From an uncultured Methanobrevibacter sp. (lineage in GTDB: Archaea; Methanobacteriota; Methanobacteria; Methanobacteriales; Methanobacteriaceae), in the NCBI GenBank assembly GCA_900314605.1, contig OMVX01000026.1, positions 1 to 64,000 of the forward strand: a DNA stretch of 64,000 nucleotides. The letters run 5' to 3'. How positions within the stretch are numbered: position 1 is the first letter of the stretch; every line of letters begins with the position of its first letter. The notes beneath the pieces were generated by a model that was given only the letters and a program-made list of their open reading frames with translations, was not told the origin of the DNA and did not search any database. Made by a program: the position numbers and the translations under genes. Below, one piece after another: positions 1 through 8,660 of this stretch.

Positions 1-1
1 T

Positions 2-70
2 AATATTGTAATATATTCAGCTAGTTTAAATGGTGTTTCAGCTAAAAAATATACAATAGTTTTAAAGTAA
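2..70 (+). CDS. C-terminus of an adhesin-like protein (partial)
   Basis: The window opens inside a gene: one frame reads to a TAA at 68-70 and encodes 22 residues ending SAKKYTIVLK. The short beta-strand-like, Lys-rich ending resembles the last strand of the Ig-like repeats that end other adhesin-like proteins in this window. Too little is visible to name the protein, and the link is inferred from the ending only. Confidence 0.4.
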   Translation, partial: NIVIYSASLNGVSAKKYTIVLK

Positions 71-232
71 ATGCAATGCATTTACCTAATCTTTTTTTTA
101 TTTCTAGTCTCTTAAAACCGTTAATCCTAAACAAATATTTAGGTATGGTTTTGTAATTTGTAAACTATTCTAAAATGTTTATAGGTCAGTGTTTTGTTAA
201 ATATTAAAAATAATGTTTGAAAGGTGTTATGA

Positions 233-1798
233 TTGTTTGAAAATATTTTTTCAAGTATTAATAATGAAAATTTATTAAAATTTAAAGAAAATGTTTTTAA
301 ATCAAAAAAATATTGGATTAGTTATTTAGTGTTTTTGGCAGTAATTGTATTATCAATATTTAATATTAATAATTATCAACAGCCTTTCTTAGAGTTAATC
401 GTAATTGGACTTGTTTCATTTTTTGGCATAGTTATAATAAGTTTTTTTAATTATCATGATGATAAGGATTTATATAAAACAGCATTTATAATAATTTTAT
501 TATTTGGACTTTTAGTTTGTTTTTTAAATCCTATTTGCAATGTTTCTGATGAAATTGAACATTTAACCCGTGCAGATATAACATCACATGGTATTTTGAT
601 GCCAGATTATGTGAACGGTTCTTTTAAAGTTTCTAGCTTTGTTCCTGACTTTTTTGAAAAAAGTAGAGCATTAACTGTTCTACAAGTAAGTGGGGACACG
701 GCAAAAATTAATAATTCTATGTCTACTTATCATTCAGCTTTTCAGCAAAATCCTTTTTATCCATATATTCCTCAAACAATTGGGATATTGATTGCTAAAT
801 TCTTAGATTTAAATGTTATTTGGGTATTATGGTTGGGAAGAATTTTCAATTTATTATTTTATGCATTTGCTGTATCATATTCAGTTAAAAAATCACCTAT
901 TCTTAAAATTCCTTTAATTGTTACTGCTTGCATACCAATTTGTATACAACAAGCATCTTCTTTTAGTATCGATGGGATGTTTGCAGGATTAGGCTTTTTA
1001 ACTGTTGCACATTTCTTTTATTATTATAAATCAGAAGATTTTTCTATTTCTAATATTGAAATTGTTAAATTTTCGATTTTATGTTTATTATTAGGATTAT
1101 GCAAACTATCTTTTTTAGGAATGATATTGTTATTGTTATGTATACCTTCTTCTAAATTTAAGGATCGATATTCTAAACTTTATATTTTATCTTTTATAAT
1201 AATTTTAGGGGTTATTGGTATATTATGGAGTAAGTTTATTGCTATGCCTTGTTATACTCATTCTTGGAGGGCTGAATATTATAAAAATCATATAATTAAT
1301 CCACCTCAACAAACTAACTATATTTTACATCATCCTGTTGATTTTGCTATTGCTGTTTTACATATTCCAAACACATTATTAAATAGTTCAATATTATCAG
1401 AATTTAATACTGTACATTCAGTTATTCCTCTTCAAAGTAAGGTGTATACTTCAGGTTTTATCTCAGCAATTTACCCTTTATTTATTGGTGCAATATGGTT
1501 AATTTATCCAAAATTAGAAAAAATAAATATTTTTGATAGAATAGGTCCATTTTTAGTTTTAATTATTATTTATGCTGGGACCTGTATTTTACAATTAATT
1601 AGCTGGGGTATGGTTGGTCATTTAGAGGATATGGCTCTTCATGCCAGGTATTTTTTCCCATTATTTGCATTAATACCATTTATTTTTGGATTTAATTCTG
1701 TTAATAAGAAAGATAAAAAATTAGATTTATATATTATATGTTTAACAATAGCCTTTTTAGCGGCTTTTCCAATTAAACTTGTTGCTTTGTATTATTGA
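233..1798 (+). CDS. DUF2142-type polytopic membrane protein
   Basis: This 521-residue protein has about ten or more hydrophobic helices. The segment near residues 103-120 (NVSDEIEHLTRADITSHG) resembles the acidic Asp-Glu-Glu-His motif near the start of DUF2142 proteins, which are related to membrane glycosyltransferases that use lipid-linked sugars. The start is a TTG at 233 behind an AAGGTG ribosome site at 221-226; an ATG at 229 lies in another frame and stops after three codons. It sits next to a methyltransferase and adhesin-like genes, so a role in decorating surface glycans is plausible but inferred. Confidence 0.7.
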   Translation: MFENIFSSINNENLLKFKENVFKSKKYWISYLVFLAVIVLSIFNINNYQQPFLELIVIGLVSFFGIVIISFFNYHDDKDLYKTAFIIILLFGLLVCFLNPICNVSDEIEHLTRADITSHGILMPDYVNGSFKVSSFVPDFFEKSRALTVLQVSGDTAKINNSMSTYHSAFQQNPFYPYIPQTIGILIAKFLDLNVIWVLWLGRIFNLLFYAFAVSYSVKKSPILKIPLIVTACIPICIQQASSFSIDGMFAGLGFLTVAHFFYYYKSEDFSISNIEIVKFSILCLLLGLCKLSFLGMILLLLCIPSSKFKDRYSKLYILSFIIILGVIGILWSKFIAMPCYTHSWRAEYYKNHIINPPQQTNYILHHPVDFAIAVLHIPNTLLNSSILSEFNTVHSVIPLQSKVYTSGFISAIYPLFIGAIWLIYPKLEKINIFDRIGPFLVLIIIYAGTCILQLISWGMVGHLEDMALHARYFFPLFALIPFIFGFNSVNKKDKKLDLYIICLTIAFLAAFPIKLVALYY

Positions 1799-1932
1799 AA
1801 AAATTATATGAGTTTTACTAAGGAATGTTAATATAGTTTATATAATCTGCATTACATATCTAAAGTTTATAATAATTTTAAAAAATTAAGAAATAATTAT
1901 TTGCTTTGTTAATTTTTAAAGGAAGTGTGAAA

Positions 1933-2694
1933 TTGAATAAAGATAATCAAAATTTAACTCATTATAACGATCAATATAGCTATGAAATAGAATATAAATA
2001 CAAAACTAATACTAGATATCAAAGGGATTTAATAAAATTATTAGAAAAAGAAATGAATTATATTCCTAAATCTGTTTTAGATGTAGGATGTGGACAAGGT
2101 CTAAATACAGTTAGATTTGCTAAAGATTGGCCAAATGCAGAAATTACAGGTGTAGATTTATCAGATATTGGAATTGAATATGCTAAGAATCATTATCAGG
2201 CAAATAATATATCTTTTTATTGTATGGATGTATCTGATATGTTATTTGAGGGTAAAAAATTTGACTTGGTTACTGCATTTGAACTTCTTGAACATATTGA
2301 AGATTGGCAGAAAGTAGCAAATGTAATGACAGAAATATCAAACCGTTATATTATGGTATCGGCTCCTATTGGAAGAATGAGGGCATATGAAAAAGAACAT
2401 GGTCATTTTAGAAACTATCAAAAAGGCGAACTAGAATCTTTTTTTGAAAAAAAGGGATTTAAAACTGTTAAAACTTATTATGCAGGATTTCCTTTCTGGT
2501 CACCAATTACTAGAAATTTATTAAATTTACTGCCAATGGATAACACTTCAGATGTTCAAGTAGAAATGGGGCTTCCTAAAAAACTTATTTCTTTATCACT
2601 ATATTATTCATACAAATATTTTTCTTTTAAGAATAAAGGTGATCAATTTGTAGGTCTTTTCGAAAAAATTAAAGAGCCTAATTCTAATGACTAA
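1933..2694 (+). CDS. Class I SAM-dependent methyltransferase
   Basis: The protein carries the SAM-binding motif I VLDVGCGQG, the acidic end of the next strand (GVDLS), a DLVTAFELLEHIED motif typical of the Methyltransf_11/25 group, and no membrane segment. The substrate is unknown. The frame is open from a TTG at 1906, but GGAAGTG at 1921-1927 lies just upstream of the TTG at 1933, so I place the start there (253 residues). The neighbouring DUF2142 membrane protein suggests a small-molecule or glycan substrate; this is inference. Confidence 0.75.
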   Translation: MNKDNQNLTHYNDQYSYEIEYKYKTNTRYQRDLIKLLEKEMNYIPKSVLDVGCGQGLNTVRFAKDWPNAEITGVDLSDIGIEYAKNHYQANNISFYCMDVSDMLFEGKKFDLVTAFELLEHIEDWQKVANVMTEISNRYIMVSAPIGRMRAYEKEHGHFRNYQKGELESFFEKKGFKTVKTYYAGFPFWSPITRNLLNLLPMDNTSDVQVEMGLPKKLISLSLYYSYKYFSFKNKGDQFVGLFEKIKEPNSND

Positions 2695-2848
2695 AATGAA
2701 ATATAGATTTATTTTCTTCCATATAAGGAAGTTAAATTAGTGGGGTTTAAATTTATTTTCTTTCAATTTCCAATCTTTTAAATTAAAAATAATTACTTTA
2801 AAGGTACCCATTTGGTTTGGTAATATTTGTTTTAATTTTATAAACAAA

Positions 2849-3367
2849 TTACCTATTATTTCTCCAATAATTTAATTTTTTGGCTATGTCTCTTCTTGTC
2901 TCATTAAATTGGTATTGGCCTTCATCACCATAACTTGCATAATGAATTGACTGGACAAAGCTACCACAAGAATCAGAAGGTCCTGATGTTGGATAACCTT
3001 TATAGCAAATCATTCCATAAGATGCACCCTTTGGACTAACACCCCAATGGGCACAATTTAAACAAATATTTTCTCCGTTATTAATCATAGAATCATAATC
3101 AGGTTCTTCATAATCATAATATGATCCTCCAAAGTCATAGTCATTATCAGAACTTAGATTTTGACTTAGAACAGCATTCTCTTTAGATACAGACATATAA
3201 CATCTATAACAATAGTATTCACTTCCTAAATCCCCTAATTCATTATTACATATAGGGCATCTAACAACTATAACTTTATCTTCACTAAAGATGGACTTAC
3301 ATTCATTGCACATATAACCATCAATTACTTCATCTAAAACAGCACCACATTTAGGACACAATTTCAT
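2849..3367 (-). CDS. Multi-zinc-ribbon protein of unknown function
   Basis: The 172-residue protein starts with two consecutive zinc ribbons (CPKCG...CNEC, then CPICN...CYRC) in the first 60 residues. An acidic Tyr/Asp-rich linker follows, then a third Cys-rich block (CLNCAHWG...CYKGYP...SCGSF) near 105-140. The Cys pairs imply structural zinc sites and a cytoplasmic protein, possibly binding nucleic acid or a partner. A GAGGGTGA ribosome site precedes the ATG. The function is not recognised. Confidence 0.7.
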   Translation of the reverse strand: MKLCPKCGAVLDEVIDGYMCNECKSIFSEDKVIVVRCPICNNELGDLGSEYYCYRCYMSVSKENAVLSQNLSSDNDYDFGGSYYDYEEPDYDSMINNGENICLNCAHWGVSPKGASYGMICYKGYPTSGPSDSCGSFVQSIHYASYGDEGQYQFNETRRDIAKKLNYWRNNR

Positions 3368-3512
3368 ATTTTCACCCTCTCAAACTTTTTTATTCTATAT
3401 TTTTTAATTTATAAAGAAATATGTTTATATAAATATTATTTAATGAATTTAATTTTAACAAAAATAATCTGGAGCTAATAGAATATATCCTTTTTGGTTT
3501 CTGACTATTTAA

Positions 3513-4499
3513 AGATTATTATTTAATCTAATAAATCTAAAACCCTCCGTATCTATATATACTGCGGAGTTAAGTCTTACATCATATCCCGATGAAAATT
3601 CAACTAATGCAACAATTACTGTTTTAAAAGGAGATACAAATGTTTTTATCAACCCTATTATTGATGTTAAAGTAGGAAATGAAATAACAATCACTTATAA
3701 TACAAACAGTAATGGAACAGTAACAATTAAAGTTAATGGTGAGGTCATCCCTGATGGTAAATTTACTCCAACAAATGTGGGTACTTATAATGTTACTGTA
3801 GAAGTTGCAGAAAATGATTATTACATATCAGGATCAAATGAAACCACATTCACAGTTGAAAAATCTTCAAGTAAAATTTTAGCTAGTCCTGTAAGCACTA
3901 CTTATAATGTAGGTAAATATTTGGTCATTACATTAAAAGATGAAAATGGTAAAGCTATTAGTGGTGCATTATTAACAGTTAACTTAGGTAGTACTAAAAA
4001 ATATAATACTAATGATAATGGTCAGGTTAAAATCAATGTTGGTACACTTACACCAAAAACCTATAATGCAAAGATTAGCTATGCAGGATCTGATAGTTAT
4101 AAAGGTTCTACTGGATCTGTAAAAGTTACAGTTAAAAAGGCTAAAGCTAAAATAACTGCAAAATCAGCAAGCTTTAAACTTAAATTAAAAACTAAAAAAT
4201 ATGCTGCTGTCTTTAAAGACAATAAAAACAAAGCTATAAAAAACACAAAAGTAAGTTTAAAAGTTAATGGTAAAACTAACATTGTTAAAACTAATAATAA
4301 AGGTCAAAGTATTTTTAAAATAACTAACCTTAGAAAAATAGGTTCCTATATTGCTGTTATTACATTTCCAGCAAATAAATACTACAACAAAGTAACTAAA
4401 AAGGTAAAGATTCTAGTTAAAAAATCGCATTATATTAAAATTAATATAAAGAGTTTACAATATCCCTTTATAATTTTTTTCTTTTTTTTTAAAATCTAA
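3513..4499 (+). pseudogene. 5'-truncated adhesin-like protein fragment
   Basis: The reading frame is open from just after a TAA at 3510-3512 to 4499 and encodes Ig-like, Thr/Asn/Lys-rich repeats of the adhesin-like type. A Lys-rich C-terminal domain (about residues 210-300) matches the style of those ending the two large adhesins near 46 and 51 kb. No signal peptide, Shine-Dalgarno sequence or start codon precedes it; the first usable start is a GTG at 3777 inside an Ig-like repeat. After the expected end (KILVKK) it reads on into a low-complexity tail (IIFFFFFKI), as if the original stop was lost. I read it as a relic of a larger gene. Confidence 0.65.
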
Positions 4500-4729
4500 T
4501 CTATATAAAAATATTATTTTAATATAAGACAAGAATCTCATTTATAATAATCTTTTATTTTAATACTGTTTATTTCATTTAACTATTTTTCTTATTTTTA
4601 AAATTATACACATGTTTTATTAGGTAACTTTATATTATAGTGTACATAATTAATTCTAAATTATTTCTTTATGATAAAGTTTAATATATTTTAAATTCAT
4701 ATATATGTATATATTATTAAGGTGAAAAT

Positions 4730-5266
4730 ATGCAAAAAAGAGAAAAAATAATTATCTTGGGACTAATTATTTTAATTATAGGTTTACTAGTGGGTTTGAC
4801 TACTATTTTAATTAACAATAATTCTTTCTTTGATAATGATAAAGTTTTAGATGGGATGCAGAAATATGATTTTAATTCAATATTCAAAATGGATGTTCCT
4901 AAGAATGTTCGTTTTTTAAAGGAATGGAATAATACTGAGGAATTCAGTTTAGGTGATTCCTATACCTATTTGGATAAAAAAAATAAATTTGCAGTTTCTT
5001 ATGCTGATTCTCCCATGATTACTCATGAATTTGTTATTTCAAATTTAGAACTACTGAATAAATCAGGAAATATTACATTTAAATATGATAATGATATGAT
5101 AATCGCTCATAATAAAAAAAATAATGGTAAAATTGGGAAAACATTTGAAAATTGTCATTTTAAAGAAAGAATTATAGTGCAAAAAGGACATACTATAATT
5201 TTTATTTATGGAAATGATTTAGATTTTATTAAATCTATGGCAGATACGATTGAATTTTATCAATGA
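4730..5266 (+). CDS. Membrane-anchored protein, paralogue of next gene
   Basis: A single N-terminal hydrophobic helix (about residues 7-28) is followed by a soluble extracytoplasmic domain of about 150 residues. The motif FKMDVPKNVRFLKEWN is paralleled by FTMKVPKGMHFQKDVN in the following gene, and both have YADSPM or YSDSPV about 35 residues later. The pair therefore looks like a tandem duplication. AGGTGA precedes the ATG. I recognise no family; a surface-bound or membrane-associated role is inferred from the anchor. Confidence 0.6.
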   Translation: MQKREKIIILGLIILIIGLLVGLTTILINNNSFFDNDKVLDGMQKYDFNSIFKMDVPKNVRFLKEWNNTEEFSLGDSYTYLDKKNKFAVSYADSPMITHEFVISNLELLNKSGNITFKYDNDMIIAHNKKNNGKIGKTFENCHFKERIIVQKGHTIIFIYGNDLDFIKSMADTIEFYQ

Positions 5267-5275
5267 GGTGTATGT

Positions 5276-5752
5276 ATGGATAAAAGATTGATAGGTTTAT
5301 TTATAGTATTATTTATATTATTTTCAACTATTGGTAGTGTAGGTGCTGTTAAATTAGTTAATAAAGATTTTGATGACCATTTTACAATGAAAGTACCGAA
5401 GGGCATGCATTTTCAAAAAGATGTTAATGAAACAACTGAAGATGGAATACCTAATCAACAAATTTCTTATTTAAGTGATAGTGGTAATATAGGTATAATC
5501 TATTCTGATTCACCGGTTTTTTCTGAAAATTCAACAGCATTTTTTTCTCAGCAAATGTTTCAAGGAATGTATCCAGACTTATCTAAATGTTATGAAAGCC
5601 ATGAAGGTAATTTAACAATATTAGAACCAGTAACAACCAATGAACAGTATTATCCTATAGTTATTTTATCAAAAGGAAATGAACATGTTGTAATCATAGG
5701 GGATAATCTATCTACAATTAAAAAAATGGGGCATTCTCTTAGATTTGATTAA
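5276..5752 (+). CDS. Secreted or anchored protein, paralogue of previous gene
   Basis: The 158-residue product starts with a typical signal peptide (hydrophobic core at residues 5-20, ending SVGA). A domain follows that is related to the gene before it by the shared VPKG.HFQKD and SDSP motifs. It begins 9 bases after that gene's stop, and its GAGGTG ribosome site overlaps the upstream stop codon, so the two are co-transcribed. Function unknown. Confidence 0.6.
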   Translation: MDKRLIGLFIVLFILFSTIGSVGAVKLVNKDFDDHFTMKVPKGMHFQKDVNETTEDGIPNQQISYLSDSGNIGIIYSDSPVFSENSTAFFSQQMFQGMYPDLSKCYESHEGNLTILEPVTTNEQYYPIVILSKGNEHVVIIGDNLSTIKKMGHSLRFD

Positions 5753-6123
5753 TGATTGAATAAATAATCCTTTTTTCTTTTTTTTCTTTTGTAAAATTTT
5801 GATTTAGTGAATTTAATTTAACACAACTTATTTTTTCTTATTTAACTTAATTTATGAATTTGCTTTCCTTTTTATAATTTTTTTTAGGGTTATATTCACA
5901 TCTAAAAAGTAGGGGTGTTGTTCTCTAAATATTATATAAAAAATTATTTATATCATCTGTTTTAGTATATATTTTTCGGCTCATAGGAGTTCTTTTTTAT
6001 TAATATTTATATATGTCTTGTCATATAATTAATGTTATTATATACGAACATTATACTAATTTATATTAATTATAAAATAAATTAATAAAATGTTTTAAAA
6101 TTTATTATAATGGGGTTTTTCAG
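5753..6123. other. Intergenic, AT-rich, no gene seen
   Basis: This 371-base stretch starts with a T-rich run (5771-5792) that probably ends the upstream transcript. It ends with TATA-like sequence around 6000-6020 and a GGGG ribosome site at 6112-6115 for the HEAT-repeat gene. A less AT-rich patch at 5976-5996 has no recognisable identity. Confidence 0.4.
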
Positions 6124-6600
6124 ATGGAGAAGAATATTGATGAATTAATTGAACAATTAGGTTCTGCTGATGAATTTGAAAGAGAAGAAGCTTTAGGAGA
6201 ACTTCAAATTAGGTCTGATGAAGCTTATGATTCATTAGTTGATGCATTAAAAAATAGAAATAAAAACATTAGAAGATATTCAGCACAAGTTTTAGGTTAT
6301 ATTGCTGATGAAAGGGCAATTGACCCATTAGTTGAAGCTCTTGAAGATAATAATAAGTTAGTTAGAAGGGAAGCTTCAACTGCTTTAATCAGAATTGGTG
6401 AACCTGCATTTCAACCTTTAGTTGATTTATTAAAACATGATAATTGGAGAGTTAGAGGTGCAGCTGCTTGGGCTTTAGGAAGTATGAAAAAACCAGAAGC
6501 TATTGAACCTTTAGAAGAACTTCTTGATGATGAAAGTGGTTTTGTAAAATCTGGTGCTAAATCTGCTATCCATCAAATTAAAGAAGCTAATAATCTTTAA
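6124..6600 (+). CDS. HEAT-repeat protein (PBS-lyase-like repeats)
   Basis: The 158-residue acidic protein consists almost entirely of five HEAT-type helical pairs about 31 residues long. Typical repeat signatures such as AIDPLVEALEDNNKLVRREA and WRVRGAAAWALGSM are visible. Such proteins are scaffolds for protein-protein binding; the partner cannot be told from the sequence. It stands alone with its own upstream region and is followed by a T-rich run. Confidence 0.85.
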   Translation: MEKNIDELIEQLGSADEFEREEALGELQIRSDEAYDSLVDALKNRNKNIRRYSAQVLGYIADERAIDPLVEALEDNNKLVRREASTALIRIGEPAFQPLVDLLKHDNWRVRGAAAWALGSMKKPEAIEPLEELLDDESGFVKSGAKSAIHQIKEANNL

Positions 6601-7034
6601 TTTCTTTTTTTTATTTTATATTTTTATTACTAATTTTTAATCGAGACTCATTTTTTATAAAAAATTATTTTTGATGTAATTTTCATTTTATTTCATTTTT
6701 TAATAATTTAATTTTTTTTTATTTTTTTATATATTTTTTATTTTTAATATATGAACAATGTTTAATATTATACTATTTGTTCTATTTTATTTTATCAATT
6801 AATATGGTTTTAATAGGTTTTTTTGAAAAGTTTAATAAAATTTTAACTAAGTCGGAACATATTTTCCACCATATTTATATATAATAAAATCAAAATTATT
6901 ATTTGATAGTTTTTTAAAATTAATTTATTAATAAAATACTAATTTATTTGAATAAGATATTATTAAATCATAAATAAAAAATTCAATATTATTAATAATA
7001 CTTTTTATATAATTTTATTTTCGGAGGCAATGGT
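6601..7034. other. Intergenic region and leader of the glutamate synthase operon
   Basis: The first part is T-rich and probably ends the HEAT-gene transcript. The second part holds a nitrogen-type operator and TATA box (separate entry), then about 125 bases of AT-rich leader ending in a GGAGG ribosome site at 7023-7027. No small gene or riboswitch fold is evident. Confidence 0.5.
6854..6883 (+). promoter_or_regulatory. Putative NrpR operator and TATA box of gltB operon
   Basis: The palindrome GGAA-CATATT-TTCC lies at 6854-6867 and is followed within a few bases by a TATA element (TTTATATATA, 6874-6883). GGAA-N6-TTCC is the operator described for NrpR, the repressor of nitrogen genes in methanogens, and glutamate synthase is an ammonia-assimilation target. 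The operator would sit on the BRE next to the TATA box, blocking TBP/TFB loading. Only the sequence match and context are seen here. Confidence 0.6.
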
Positions 7035-7958
7035 ATGTGTGGAATTGCAGGAATAGTATATAAGGACGGAAATCTTCATAAGGTTGGGGATGATATGACT
7101 AATATGCTTCATGCTCTTCAACATAGAGGTCCTGATTCAGCAGGTTTTGCATTATATGGTGGTTTAGGTCTTGAAGAGGATGAGTATATTTTAAATATTC
7201 AGCTTGAAAATAATAATCAGAATTTATTACGTAAATTACAAGATCAGATAAATATGATTACACCTATAGAATCAGATAGGTTATTATCTACAACTGAAAA
7301 GTCAAATTTATATCAATGTAAAATTAGACTTGAAGAGTTTCATATGTTAAAACCTTTAATTCAAGAAGTGGATTCTATTAATGAAGATGTTGTTGTAATT
7401 AATGGTGAACATTCATTTAGTATGATTAAAGATGTAGGATCTGTACTTGATATTGCAGATAATTATAATACTCGTTCAATTAAAGGTACACATGCTATTG
7501 GACATACAAGATTTTCCACCGAAAGTGGAGTAGACTTATATCATGCTCATCCATTCCAAACATATATTATCCGTGACATATCTCTTGTTCATAATGGACA
7601 GATAACTAATTATTGGAAGGTACGTGATCCATTAGAAAGGAAAGGTCATGTTTTTGAAACTAATAATGATACTGAATGTTTAGTACATTATATTGCAGAT
7701 AAAATAGATAGTGGATATAGTTTACAGGAAGCTTTAGAACATTCTGTTGAAGATATGGATGGTCCATTTTCCTATATTGTTTCTACACCAAATGGTATAG
7801 GTATTGCTAAAGATAAATTAGGTTTAAGACCTGGAGTTATGGCAGAAAATGATGATATCTTTGCAATCGCATCTGAAGAAGTTTCTCTTGGAAAAGTTAT
7901 AGATACTAATGAAGTCGAACAGATTTATCCGGGTGAGGTAAGGGTATTTGAAATTTAG
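7035..7958 (+). CDS. Glutamate synthase, glutaminase domain subunit
   Basis: This is the class II glutamine amidotransferase subunit of the split archaeal glutamate synthase. It begins MCGIAGIV, so Cys2 becomes the N-terminal nucleophile, and it has HRGPDSAG, GHTRFST and the ammonia-site region HNGQITNY. It hydrolyses glutamine and passes ammonia to the synthase subunit encoded two genes downstream. It starts behind GGAGG and leads a three-gene operon with gaps of 11 and 10 bases. The stretch around residues 45-145 before GTHAIGHTRF is an insertion absent from the short form of the domain. Confidence 0.88.
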   Translation: MCGIAGIVYKDGNLHKVGDDMTNMLHALQHRGPDSAGFALYGGLGLEEDEYILNIQLENNNQNLLRKLQDQINMITPIESDRLLSTTEKSNLYQCKIRLEEFHMLKPLIQEVDSINEDVVVINGEHSFSMIKDVGSVLDIADNYNTRSIKGTHAIGHTRFSTESGVDLYHAHPFQTYIIRDISLVHNGQITNYWKVRDPLERKGHVFETNNDTECLVHYIADKIDSGYSLQEALEHSVEDMDGPFSYIVSTPNGIGIAKDKLGLRPGVMAENDDIFAIASEEVSLGKVIDTNEVEQIYPGEVRVFEI

Positions 7959-7969
7959 TAGGTGATTAA

Positions 7970-8650
7970 ATGGTTGATATATTAGAAATAGATTCTTCTT
8001 CAGTTACTCCTAGAGAATTAAACAGAAAAATCAGATCACTTCATGATGAATATGATAAGATTATAATTAATAATCCTGGTGCAGAACATAATCTAGTTGC
8101 AGGATTAGTAGGTAATGGAAATATTGAAATTAATGGATCTGCGGGATATTTTGCAGGAACTATGCTTGATAAAGCTCACCTTAAAATCCATGGAAATGCT
8201 GGTTGGTTTGTAGGAGATAATATGACCAGTGGAGAGATTATTGTAGAAGGTTCAGCAGGTGATGGTGCTGGACAGGGAATTTATGGCGGCACTCTTGTTG
8301 TTAAAAAAGGTGTTGGCTCCAGAACTGGAGAAATTATGAAAGGAGGTACCATAATAATCGGTGGAGATTCTGGTTTTATGAGTGGAATCTTTATGATGGG
8401 TGGACGTATGATTATTCTTGGAAATTTAGGTGCTGATGCAGCTGAATCTATTCTTAGAGGAGAAATCTTTGTTTTAGGTGAAATTGAAAGTTTAGGAAAA
8501 AATGCGGTTACTGTTGATTTAACTCCTGAAGATAAAAAATCTTTAAAAGAATTACTAAGTCAATATGAATTTAAATTAAGTGATGATGATTATAATAATT
8601 TTACAAAAATTGTTGCAGAAAGTTCAAGACCATCACACGGATTAGAATAG
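7970..8650 (+). CDS. Glutamate synthase, GXGXG (domain 3) subunit
   Basis: The 226-residue product is the separate C-terminal beta-helix domain that is fused at the end of GltB in bacteria. It shows the repeated glycine pattern GNGNIEINGSAGYFAGTM, GNAGWFVGDNMTSG and GGTLVVKKGVGSRTGEIMKG. Its role is structural, holding the glutaminase and synthase parts together. GGTGAT precedes the ATG, and it is the middle gene of the operon. Confidence 0.88.
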   Translation: MVDILEIDSSSVTPRELNRKIRSLHDEYDKIIINNPGAEHNLVAGLVGNGNIEINGSAGYFAGTMLDKAHLKIHGNAGWFVGDNMTSGEIIVEGSAGDGAGQGIYGGTLVVKKGVGSRTGEIMKGGTIIIGGDSGFMSGIFMMGGRMIILGNLGADAAESILRGEIFVLGEIESLGKNAVTVDLTPEDKKSLKELLSQYEFKLSDDDYNNFTKIVAESSRPSHGLE

Positions 8651-8660
8651 AGGTGTTAAA

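Noticed and set aside
3509-3694. 61-codon frame on the minus strand
   Set aside because: It is opposite the adhesin fragment, whose plus-strand reading gives recognisable Ig-like repeat sequence.
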